A stretch of 64,000 nucleotides of DNA from Lentinula raphanica (Eukaryota > Basidiomycota > Agaricomycetes > Agaricales > Omphalotaceae), in contig JANVFP010000027.1 of NCBI GenBank assembly GCA_027919835.1, forward strand, positions 682,001 to 746,000, in the 5' to 3' direction. The notes below the pieces were generated by a model that was not told the origin of the DNA, did no database searches, and worked only from the letters and a program-made list of their open reading frames with translations. Of this stretch, positions 12,759 through 22,332 are shown piece by piece (the stretch's first letter is position 1; each line of letters opens with the position of its first letter). Both the position numbers and the translations under genes were made by a program.

Positions 12759-13046
12759 TTATTTGCAGTCATGTTCGGGTTGATTGTCAGTTTCAAATTC
12801 ATCCTCTTCCTCCTCGTCTCTCCAATCAACAATCAACTTCCTGCGTTGCCGATGCCGGGGGTTCGTCCTGATCCTCTTCCGTATTCGTTTCCTTGGATTC
12901 TTGACGGTACATGACTTGGTGTTCATACTATCTCCGTCGTTCGTGCTGGGTGTTCTTTCAGGTACTCGGTCACCTGCTCGAAAGATTTGCACAATATACC
13001 TGTCCTGGACTGGGAGATGCATCGCTTTGCGTCGATTGCGCGGCAT
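12759..13046 (-). CDS. Possible small basic/acidic protein
   Basis: An open frame from ATG 13,046 gives about 95 residues with a strongly basic middle (NPRKRIRKRIRTNPRHRQRR) and an acidic end (DEEEEDEFE). An upstream exon starting at 13,252 (MEYICTDSSVHSCEACNEG) with an intron ending near 13,109 could belong to it, but I could not join the two in frame. It may be a nuclear protein or a decayed gene. Confidence is low because the frame has no recognised domain. Confidence 0.25.
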   Translation of the reverse strand: MPRNRRKAMHLPVQDRYIVQIFRAGDRVPERTPSTNDGDSMNTKSCTVKNPRKRIRKRIRTNPRHRQRRKLIVDWRDEEEEDEFETDNQPEHDCK

Positions 13047-13252
13047 TCTTTTGGTGTCTGTGACGTTGGATAAGACACACCGTAACGGACTCGATGGCAA
13101 CGGTAATCTGTAAAGTAAGTTATGTTTGCGCTGCAAACCGTAGGGCAACTAGTAAATACATTTTTTTGCAAGTCCATCGTTCTTCCTTGAGTCATTCCTT
13201 CATTACAAGCCTCGCATGAATGCACACTGGAGTCTGTGCATATGTATTCCAT

Positions 13253-13876
13253 TGGTTTCCTCCCGCATCATCTAGACCATCGAGTTCGCTTTGAAATGCA
13301 GTGGAAGTCGTCTACGAAGATGGGGAAGTTGTTCACACGATCGGCGGGCGCAAGATGAGGTTGCACTCGCTTCGATTTGGCACCGGGAATAGAAGTTGGT
13401 TCTCACTGGGCTACCGCATATATTCTGTGAATCAACTTCCACTTTCAGTATAGAATCGGCGTGCGTGCGCCCTCATTATGCGCCGCCGGTCGTGCGCACA
13501 ACTTTTCCATGTTCGTCTTGACGTTCATGAGCATATCTGGATGGGCGGCAGCGCTCTATCAGTATCAGATCAGTGAGTAATTGCTCTGTATCTAGACAAG
13601 ATTGCTCACTCATATCACTATGATTAGTGCCTTCAGCACTGCAACTTGAGGATCTCATGGTCGAGTCCCATAACTGATTGGGTGGATGAACAATGCCCGT
13701 ACTTCGAACATAACTTCAATCAGAATATCAGGTCGAAGTCAGAACACCTATATAACATGTACCAGATGAAGAATAGTAGATTATCTCAACACCTTCGCGT
13801 ACACCAAAGCATTCTCAGTATACCGCCAGTGCATCACATTCGTACTCGCCAAACATTCCGTCATCCTAATAGAACC
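13253..13876. other. Intergenic with one hairpin-arm relic
   Basis: Apart from the relic at 13,434-13,550, nothing recognisable is seen. Short open frames on both strands overlap and lack domains. Confidence 0.35.
13434..13550. repeat. Diverged single arm of the 2.5-kb hairpin family
   Basis: The sequence follows the right arm at 2640-2735 (CTTCCACTTT, AATCGGCG, GCGCCCTCAT, GCGCCG) with scattered substitutions. No opposing arm is present nearby, so it looks like a half-element or solo relic. Confidence 0.6.
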
Positions 13877-14255
13877 TCAGTCTCGCATCATCGCATCCAG
13901 CTCTACATCGAGCATCTCTTCTGTGATTCACAAGTCATTCTTATATCTCGTCGAAATGTGAATACTCGAGTACTCACCTTTGATAGGCGTTCCAGGTGTC
14001 TCTGGGGTAGTCGAGTCATGGGTTCGAATCGGCGCAACCTAGAAAATATCCATTGGAATGACTCTCGTCGATGCTGAGATGCATTACCTTTTGTATCTTC
14101 CAAAACAATATCATAGTGGCCACAGCCAGTACAACCCCAACCAAAATTCGGTCAAGCTCCTGTTCGATCACGCCGGATACGGATTCGAGAATGAGATTCA
14201 TGGGCTCAGAAGCGGTGGGGTCGCGTTCAAAGAATGCAACAAAAGACTCGAACAT
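13877..14255 (-). CDS. Small single-pass membrane protein
   Basis: Three exons join cleanly from ATG 14,255 to TGA 13,877, across introns of 49 bp (GTAATG...TTCTAG) and 57 bp (GTGAGT...TCACAG). The product is about 90 residues. It has an amphipathic N-terminal part (FESFVAFFERDP), one hydrophobic span (ILVGVVLAVATMILFW), then a polar tail with TPETPGTP and an acidic end. There is no signal peptide before the hydrophobic span, so it is probably a single-pass membrane protein with a short polar tail. I do not recognise the family. Two independent introns keeping one frame to a clean stop is the main evidence that it is real. Confidence 0.55.
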
Positions 14256-15709
14256 CGTGCGGTGAGTGGTAACAGTGGATTTTCAATATTTGGACCAGTT
14301 CTGATCCACTTATATAACTATCCTTCTCTAGGATATGACCGAGTGGCTTGCTTTTTTATCCTCTTTTGGTCACGAGAAGAGAATTTCTCGAAGCCAAGAG
14401 TCGTGACTGTCCGGGGCTCAGGGTTTTAATTGGGCCCCGACATGAGGCATGATGAAGTCAATCAAGATAGGGATTTTCCAGACTCGCCATAGAACGTCCG
14501 ATTTGTTGTTGAACGTTGGCTTGAGTATACCATGGCCACCATTGCGTTATACAAGAAATTTGAGGGATTTTACTTCTCGTTGATTCAAACTGAACACCAT
14601 GTCGCACTTCCTTCTAGGTCTGGTCTTTCGTTCTACATGATCTCAATTTGCAAGAAAAAAACACACGGTGAGACTATGAAATTATTTTGTGCATGAGGTT
14701 CAAATCCGATTTCGACTCTTCGTCGCGCACAAAGGACCGCTCCGAACGAAAAAGCCCAGAAGAAATGCGATTACAATGAGGTTGTGTACGAAGCTAGTTT
14801 TTGACTATCTTAGAACGCGCTGAGACAGGGTGCAGTAAGTATGTCAAACGAGTCAGACTTGTCCCTGAGAATGCTTAGTGATGATATGGAGACTGACCTC
14901 TCCACCGCGCGCCTCCTAAGCGTGGAAGCTCAAGGCACAAATTATGCGTTCAAGCTGCAAGCAACTAGAAGGTGAAGTGGTGTTTCAGTACATCATGATT
15001 TCTACTGATTGCGCTAGTACTATACCAGATACCGGAAGGACGGAGCAATCGATACATACTAACCGCCTGTGGGAGGAGTCGGAATATTTCGCATGAAATC
15101 GTCGAAACAACTGTCGACGACCTAGCACTGGGGTGTTGACTGGTGTTGATTGAATCAATGAACATTGATAATTCTTTGAGTTCAAGAGAGGGTGATGAAT
15201 GACGTGGCTCAAAAGCTCCAAAAAACGTTCAAGTCAGCGGAGTTTTTCCAGTCTTGTTTCTTTGTACTTACCTAAAGGGCTTAGGAAACTTGTTGTCCAG
15301 ATGCTTCGGTTATACCCTTACATCACTGTCCACGTTGAGGGCGAGTCCTCAAACCCGAGTGTCGAAATTCGGAGGTTGGAAGCAAGGTGAGGTAGGATGG
15401 AGTGAGGGTGATGGTGAGTGAGAGAAACGAGGGTAATTGAGATCGGACTAGCAAGATAACGACCGACGGTCCCATCCCTCTCCTGTGGTCCGAAGGCGCT
15501 TATTTTCGTAATCAGCTCAACATTGACAATGATCGTTTGTTCAACCCCTTGTTGTGCCGCTCGTCTCTGCAAAATGCAGTCTTTGTCGTAGTACCTTTGT
15601 GCTCCGTCTTCAAAAAGACATCCGTCTCTCTGTGCTTGTGTCCCATCTTCGAACAGAACACATTCGTCTCTCTCTCTGACTTTGCCGCCCTAATTTTCTA
15701 CAACTAGCT
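14256..15709. other. Intergenic, no gene recognised
   Basis: About 1.45 kb with only short overlapping open frames. The last 150 bp are pyrimidine-rich (CTCTCTCTCTGAC near 15,677), typical of a fungal promoter or leader ahead of the gene at 15,710. It may also hold the promoter of the small membrane gene. Confidence 0.4.
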
Positions 15710-16809
15710 ATGCCTGGCAATAGTACTCGTCACGACCGTGTTGAGCTGCTTGCAGCCCCTTCTACACCCAAGTCTGTTGATCGTCGTATTCTCTATTCTT
15801 CTGGGCCTTCGAGAACACCGCGAGTGGTCCATCGGACATCCCCATACAATAACAGATCACCGTCCCCAGATCCTAGGTTTCAATCCTCCTCGCCTGCCAC
15901 TCCGACACCTACTTCTTTGCAGCCTCCTCGCATTATCAGTGCCAGACCCACTTCTTTGAAGCTTCCTCGCGCTACCACTGTGATGCCCACCTCTTTGAAG
16001 CTTCCTCGCGCTACCAGCATTACACCCACTTCTCCGAAGCTTCCACGTGCTCCCACTGTCTCTTTCTCTTCTCAAAATCGTTCAGCTTTCGAGACATATA
16101 CCATCTACGATCAAAGCTTGACGCCGATTCGTTCTTCTCGTCCTCGCGTTGTTTTGAGTACTACTCAAAAAATGGCCTCTCCAGTAGATTACGGAAAACA
16201 GACCGTTCCCGAAAATCATGAAGAAGATCATATACGCGTCCAAACCCACGATGATGATGTTGATGATGAAGCTGATGATGATGGCAGCGACCGCAAAATC
16301 GCCAAACCTTCCGGTGAAGTAGGTAGGCCTGGTCGAGGGGGATACAACTTACGTCACGCATTGAATTGGTCAATCGCACGTTTCGATAAAGTCAAGGTAT
16401 GGCGAACTATTCGATATCGTATTCTAGTTTGTGTATACTAATCTTGATCAGAGGTTCATTGATGCGACCGTTGAGACTAAACTGGACTGCTTGAAACCTC
16501 TCAGCAAACAAGATCGCTCGAAGGTCGAGGAGGTACGAACACTGGTCAGTCACGCAAACAATCGATGTGATCCGCCATCTCACTGACTTGTATCTCCAGG
16601 CGGTCACCAAGTTCAGCTTCCTCGAAGATTACCGCGACGACTGGGTGGTTTATGACTTCATCAGGTGCCACCTGAAGTATCGCAAGCAAGCGCTACAGAA
16701 GCTAGCATTGGAGGAAACAGCTACTCAAGCTCAAGAGAAGATACAAGAGTATCAGCAGCGTTTGAGATCAGCCGAGAAACGGGCGAGGAGGTCCGAATCG
16801 CATACGTAG
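15710..16809 (+). CDS. Unidentified three-exon gene with Ser/Pro-rich N-terminus
   Basis: Exons join at FDKVK|RFID (intron about 16,396-16,451) and at KVEE|AVTK (intron about 16,532-16,600), ending at TAG 16,809. The first 150 residues are Ser/Pro/Thr-rich and include three imperfect copies of PTSLKLPRAT. An acidic DDDVDDEADDDG stretch follows. The C-terminal domain (YNLRHALNW, KYSFLEDY-like KFSFLEDYRDDWVVYDFI, LKYRKQALQKL) is well ordered and ends in a charged helix. I believe similar C-terminal domains recur in agaricomycete genomes, but I cannot name a function. It is probably nuclear and DNA- or chromatin-associated; that part is inference only. Confidence 0.65.
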
Positions 16810-17563
16810 ATATCGTGCTGTTCCTGCTATGCATAACACGTTTGTCCACCACTAACGCTGCTTCATCTCGGAGCTCAGCCGTCCTATAGCAAGTGCTCTG
16901 GTGTAGAATTCAGTTAGAAGTACAATTATACAAGCTCTTCGCTCGTCAAGTATCAGTGGGCGAGAGGCACAGAGTGTCTATATCATGGCCGAGTATGGTC
17001 GTCGTACAGCGATGAAAGCAGTGAATTACTTGCACTCGTACGAACAGTAAGTGGCACGCGGCGTCCTCCCGGCCATTCTTCCCGTTATCATAACTCAAGG
17101 ACATCGCTGGTAGCGTCGCTGTCAATTGCAATGATATCCTCCAACTCTTTTTCATGGGTTGAATCGGGAACAGACTGTCAAGGATGACAAGATAGCACAC
17201 GTTGCGTGGTATGTAGTCCATTTCTCGTGGAAGATACATTTGGCGATGACTGATGAGATCCTACTATTTTTGGATCATCGTCAGCAATTTCTCGTCCCTC
17301 GCAGCACGCTCGTCATGGAGAACACTCTGCAAACGTCGGACTCTGTTTTCGTGGATCTCACAGCCCATCTACTACGTGTTTCCAGAAGACTTTCGCAAAC
17401 TCCAAATTCAACATCCAACGAGGCTTCAAGCTTACACGACACACGACTTTCTCTCGTCGCTCGAACTAATCAAATCTCCATAGAAAGAAACACATCCCCA
17501 AAGGTTGATTCGTCTCTTAGATATACATTTGTCTACGACCAACGAGAAGCCCCCCTCCCCCTA
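16810..17563. other. Intergenic holding a decayed gene copy
   Basis: 3' flanks of two convergent genes. The middle (17,240-17,480) is described separately as a relic; the rest holds nothing recognisable. Confidence 0.4.
17240..17480 (-). pseudogene. Decayed copy of the neighbouring coiled-coil C-terminus
   Basis: Read on the minus strand, this encodes LDVEFGVCESLLE in a broken frame, matching LDAEIGVCKRLLE of the gene at 17,564-18,348. At DNA level, TTTCCAGAAG followed by GCAAACTCC and CATCCAACGAGGC parallels TTTCCAGAAG, GCAAACCCC and CATCCAAGGC of the intact copy. It looks like an old tandem duplication whose 5' part is gone. Confidence 0.55.
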
Positions 17564-18348
17564 CTAAGCACCGGTATTCAGAACACGACGCATGTCCAAC
17601 TTCTTGTCCAATGCCTCACGTTCCTCACGGAGAGCTTCCTGAGATAACGACTCCTTCTCTTTCTCCAACTCTAGAACTCGGTCTTCCTGGGATGTGACTG
17701 AACCTCGAAAGATTTCCAGAAGTCGTTTGCAAACCCCAATCTCGGCATCCAAGGCAAGAACCCGAGCCCGTCGAGCTTTCGAGGCCTCTTTGAGCTCGCA
17801 ATCGATCTCTCCCTCTCGTCGCTTGAGCTCAAGCTCCCTGTCTCTTTTTCGTCGCTCAAGCTCAAGCTCCGTGGCTTTTTTTCGTTGCTCAAGCTCAAGC
17901 TCCGTGGCTTTTTTTCGTTGCTCAAGCTCAAGCTCCGTGGCTTTTTTTTGTCGCTCACGTTCAAGGGCTCTTCCCCATGGGCTAAGCTTGTAGACCAACG
18001 AACAAGCTCGTGGTATCTATAAACAAAACGGCCCCCAGTGTCAGTATAAAACCAAGGCGTGCGTAAGTCGAGGATGCTCACCACGAAGACGACGACGAAA
18101 ACGATGGCCATAACAACGCAATAGCCGCCAATGAGGAGCAGCGACAAGTCTTCACTAAAGTCTTCTATGGTGTCCTTATATCTGACAGGGGGCGTCCAGC
18201 GCGGTGCGGGGGTATCCAGTGGCTCCGAGGAGGACTGAGAGAATATGCGTTTGAAAAAACCGGCCGTATCAGCGTCTGAGGCCATGTGTGTTGCAGTTGA
18301 AGTAGCAGAAGAAACAAGTATCGCAAATACTGTGAAGTTAGTGATCAT
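17564..18348 (-). CDS. Membrane-anchored coiled-coil protein
   Basis: Exon 1 starts at ATG 18,348. It encodes a weakly hydrophobic N-terminus (MITNFTVFAILVSSATSTAT, possibly a signal sequence), a polar stretch, and a strong membrane span (LSLLLIGGYCVVMAIVFVVVFV). An intron of about 65 bp (GTGAGC...TTATAG) then joins phase 0 to exon 2. Exon 2 encodes a long charged coiled coil down to TGA 17,564. The coil starts with three near-identical 11-residue units (KKATELELEQR), an 11-residue (hendecad) spacing rather than a heptad. The layout suggests a membrane-tethered rod. No enzyme domain is seen and I do not recognise the family. Confidence 0.6.
17840..17960 (-). repeat. 33-bp tandem repeat coding 11-residue coil units
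   Basis: Three near-identical 33-bp units encode KKATELELEQR or KKATELELERR. A diverged fourth follows (KRDRELELKRR). Confidence 0.8.
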
Positions 18349-19976
18349 GTCTGTCCCTTTTATCCTCATCCAAAACACAGGAATTTGATTGCGAGAGCAC
18401 GTCAACTGAGAACAAAGGAGCGTGTAGGCTAGTGGCAAGGTGAGCCATAACTCCGGTACCGAGTTTCTGATCGTTGTTGCTTTATCGCGATGTCCTTTCT
18501 TCTTGGGGAAAAACACAACGCGTTCTCGGTAAAAATCATCATTCAATGTCACCAGACCAGGCACTTTTTAACACAGTTCACGTTGCAAGTAACGATGATA
18601 CTGCCCAAGGTCGATTCGCAAACATCCCACTTCTTCGAACAGTGGAGGTTACTAGTTGTAACTATCAGCGCTGTACAAAGAGTCTGGTCGATAAAAAATG
18701 CAATACAAGATCGAATGGAACGCTCCGTGGAACGTTCATCAGGGTCAATATAACACAGGGCTAGATGCATGATGAAGGTCCTTCGACCTCCTTCGACCCA
18801 AACCTAAGGGTGAACACTCCTTGAATTGCACATTGCACACGAGGCTGTCTGACGATTTCCCTGTCCTGCATTCTTGCCTCGTCTCGCCTAGTGCTTTTCT
18901 TGCTCCTTTCGGGATTGATATATAATATCTAATAGCCTGTCACCGGAAATGACATGCTGTAGGTAACGTGTTTTCAGTGAAAAGACTTGAGATTCTATTG
19001 ACATCGCCAGAAACAAGGAAGAAAGGAAGGAATTCACAATCGACGGTGGGATCCCGCAAGGGTGTTGACAGCCGGTCCCAATGCTTTCGTGCAGCGAATC
19101 ATGTATTACATTCTGTCGCTTTTCATCGATTGGCATCTCATCGACATCACCCGTTCGTCGGGAACCCATCGGGCTCTTATATGCATTATGTCTCACCTCG
19201 AGTAGACCTCATCCTACTTTATCGATTTATCCCTCTTATAATAGTTATATGGCATTGGGCCCGGCTGTTCCCTTGTGGGACTCCACCTCTGGTGGAGCCG
19301 TGTACTTTCCTTCCTTCCTTCCTCTTAATCCTCATCGGCTCATCGGCCCAGTGTGACGTACATAAGTAGGCGATGCGAAACAATTTCTAAATGCGGTGTA
19401 AAATCAGGCAACGTTCGACCTCATCAGTAGCCGTCGGTCGTGTCAACAATTTTTACAACTTCGTCTTCAACCATCACCTCTACCAATATGTCCTGCTCAA
19501 CGCCTCGATTGATGCGTTGCCTAGAATCTTTTTTCTCCGTCCACTCCTAAACTGCCTTCAACAGATGTTCATAACATACCAAAATCTTCTCATCACGCCG
19601 TCGCGATAGTACTCTCAACTTTCACGCAGTTTTTTCCTCACTTCATCTGTCTTCATGCATATCCTCAATACATTGGTGCTTGAATTGCGAAAGAGAGATC
19701 GTAAGGCAGAGACAGCACACGACACCCGGTTCAGAACCCCGACGCCCCGAAAGGCGTGCCGAAAAATCGGCATAGATTTTATGATTTCCTCACGCGGAGA
19801 GTTTGAACTTAGCCAAGAAAACAATCGAAGACTCATCTACTCTCTCAAACTCGCAGCAAGTATCTCATCTACAAGCTTTACTCCAATAACAAAGACAGGT
19901 ACTATCGTTCACTTGACCTGGCCTTGCATGTCAATTTCTAACTCTCTGTCACGTTCGGTTCTTAGCCTTTGCACAA
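18349..19976. other. Intergenic upstream of the split host gene
   Basis: About 1.6 kb with no confident gene. It contains a relic of the 2.5-kb hairpin family near 19,388-19,500 and, at its right end, the presumed promoter of the gene starting at 19,977. A 102-codon frame at 18,888-19,196 (-) has no domain or splice support. Confidence 0.35.
19388..19500. repeat. Second diverged relic of the hairpin family
   Basis: GGTGTAAAATC, CCTCATCAG and GTCGGTCGTGTC, followed by CACCTCTACC, appear in the same order as in the right arm at 2655-2745, with many substitutions. No partner arm is seen. Confidence 0.45.
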
Positions 19977-20175
19977 ATGTCGGCTGACCTCCCAGGAATG
20001 GCTTATCGTGTAATCCTTCCTTCGGCGCGTGGTGCTAGGAAGCGGCTTAGGGAAGATGAGCTCCTGTCGCCGTTTTCCTTCGTCAATCCCAATCAACTAT
20101 CCGACGCGTCGCTCGGCATTCAGCATTCGAATACCTGTTCAATCATTAGCAAGTATAACAGCGAACTAAGCGCGA
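19977..20175 (+). pseudogene. 5' part of a host gene split by the LTR element
   Basis: ATG 19,977 opens a frame (MSADLPGMAYRVIL...) that runs into the LTR and there meets a stop (TAG ending at 20,201). If the LTR element and one copy of GCGA are removed, this frame continues without a break into the long frame at 53,518-54,773. The combined gene would encode about 484 residues in one exon. The short part here has a basic patch (RGARKRLRED). As it stands, the gene is disrupted. Confidence 0.7.
20172..20175. other. Target-site duplication, left copy (GCGA)
   Basis: GCGA directly precedes the left LTR and recurs directly after the right LTR at 53,514-53,517. Frame continuity of the split host gene supports a 4-bp duplication. 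Confidence 0.7.
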
Positions 20176-21873
20176 TAACGAGGTATAAAGTCGGTTCTTA
20201 GTATAATGCCTTATGACAGGTCACTTAGCACGAACACAGAGTACGACTTCACGGATTCGTCAATCAAATTGTATTTATAGCGAGGTGTGGGGCGTTGTCA
20301 GAGATTCCGCACTATCTTATATCTCAAGTCGAACGCAGTCTTGTAAGATCTTTTAGATCAGCAATACTGGTCAGCAGAACGAAGTGACACGGATATACCA
20401 GTCGTAAGATCTGGACTAAAGGGTTTGTTTTGAGTGGCTTCCACTCGGATAAGGGGTTTTAGGCTCGGAAAGCAACGGGGTACCAGACGTTATGGTAGAC
20501 CAATCGATTCCGCTCCCGGGTGAAGCAGTACTGATCACTATTCTCAGTAAAACCTCGAAGATCACACAGATCACCAATCACTACGTGTCAACTTGAACAG
20601 AGCCACCAAAACTCTGCACGTTCACTCGGCACAACCTGAGACCAAGTCCTCTGTATCTCCGGAACGGAGTCTACCTTCAACTAGCAAGTGACAGACACCA
20701 AGTCAAACCACTCAAAAGTCGGGCTTATCGCGATGAAGTAACACACTTAATCTGCAAGGTCCGGTACGGCTTAGAAGCCTTTACTCCCACGTATGGATGA
20801 AAAGGATTACCAGTTCAGAGAGATCTGGGCGCGAAACTTGTTTCATTTGTGCGGATACAGGTCTTTAAGTACACTACGAAAAGTCCAATACCCGTATTTG
20901 TCCTTGATCTAGTAGATCTAGCTATTTCTACGGACGGAGTCCGATAATATACACTTAAATAGTAAAATATGACTGAAACGATACGAACACGCAAGGAAAT
21001 AGTAAAGAAAACAGAGAAAAAGATGAAACTTGTCCGTATTTCGTCGTACTTTCGCCAGATCTAGAAGACCAAGCAAGTTCCGACCATGGTCTGTGCGGCA
21101 TCCACATGCTAGGGTGCCTAACTCGTCAGAGTGGCTCCTGCCTGTGTTGCTCAAGTGTTTCCGACGAATTTGCTTCCGCGGAATGGTAGTGGTCTTCCCA
21201 AGTTAATGAGATAGACTCGTAACAGCGGTTGATCTCGCGGATCAGGTAGGTCTGGTCCGTAGCTTTCGAACGGTATGCATATAGCCTGGTGTTCTGGAGC
21301 GGACAACGAAGGTAAATGCTTCAGAAGTGTTTTCCGTAGGTTTCCGCGCGTTTCCGTGAGTGCTGGTCAAAGCTGTACATAGCATACGCTGTATCCCAGT
21401 TTAGACTTGAGCATATGCGTGTTTCCGCGGCGGGTTTCACCCGTACTGCCACGGAAATGCTAGATCATCATGTTTCCGACGGTTTCCGCTACTTTGCGTA
21501 GGGTTTCCGTGTGGTAACTCGTCCGGATAGGCTCTAATCGTGTCTGATCTGCTAGATCAAGTGAAATTTCCGTCATCACAGCCAAGTACCAAACTCAGTT
21601 GTGCCGGTCCGGCAGATCTTGATACTAAGTCGATATTCCCTTGGTGTGCTCGTACCAGTAGTCAGCATTCTTGAAGGATCCCCGACCAAGGGTGCGAGCA
21701 ATAGCTCTAAGTGGATATTCATGGCTGATCCTGCCAAAGGATCTGTATCCTAGCTTATACTGATACAAGTTTGACTGCTAGTTCGGGCTCACTACAGTCC
21801 TTATTGATACTATGCAACGGTCTAAGTTGATCTTTTTGATCATTGCACGCCTGCGCGGAAAAACCGCGCAACA
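20176..21873 (-). repeat. 3' LTR (1698 bp)
   Basis: Aligned without gaps to 51,816-53,513 at a constant offset of 31,640. I noticed one substitution (A20566 versus G52206). In element orientation it starts TGTTGCGCGG and ends CTCGTTA, so it has the usual TG start but not the CA end. It is rich in TTTCCG and in GATC palindromes. The open frame at 20,918-21,154 appears in both LTRs and is not a gene. Confidence 0.9.
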
Positions 21874-22332
21874 TCTCCCCCAAACTAAAGATCTGACCGT
21901 CCCCGGTCATCGCTATGGGTAGTGTAGGCTCGTATCCCTCGAAAGGAGTGGTACTGTAGCTGATCCGACAGATCAATCACTTTTTCCGCAACATTCCGAC
22001 TTGATTCTACCCAGTGATCTAACAGATCAAGTTGATCCGTTGATCTTAGCACCCGTACCGACAACTCCGCTGTCCTCTTGTCGAAGACGCTAAGTCCTCG
22101 GTTTGTTATCGGCGCTTAATTTCCGAGTGTGATATCATGACGTAAATCACGCTTCTAATTCTATCACATCACATACACACTTCCTCGAAACAACTTCTTT
22201 TCAACATTTTACATACTATCCCTATGCCTAGGCCTGGGATTAGTAAGTGCTGACAAAGGTTCAACGGACTTGGAAATTTTCTAAGTTCGTTTCTTCCTTT
22301 CCTCTCCCATCGTCGTCCACGTCCTCGACACG
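21874..22332. other. Purine tract and presumed leader of antisense gene A
   Basis: Begins with the polypurine tract of the LTR element (CTCCCCC on the plus strand). No coding signal is seen. It probably serves as promoter and 5' leader of gene A (start 22,333). Confidence 0.4.
21875..21888 (-). other. Polypurine tract next to the 3' LTR
   Basis: On the minus strand TTAGTTTGGGGGAG lies 1 nt before the 3' LTR, where a plus-strand priming tract is expected. The same 14-mer recurs at 25,818-25,831 and 44,105-44,118. Confidence 0.7.

Noticed and set aside
14005..14045. GGGTTCGAATC, resembling a tRNA T-loop/B box
   Set aside because: No A box or cloverleaf can be built around it, and the stretch fits exon 2 of the small membrane-protein gene on the other strand.
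18888..19196. 102-codon minus-strand frame
   Set aside because: Composition is not gene-like, and it overlaps plus-strand frames of equal length.
20918..21154. 78-codon minus-strand open frame
   Set aside because: It is part of the LTR and appears again at 52,558-52,794; it has no coding features and is unlikely to be a gene.
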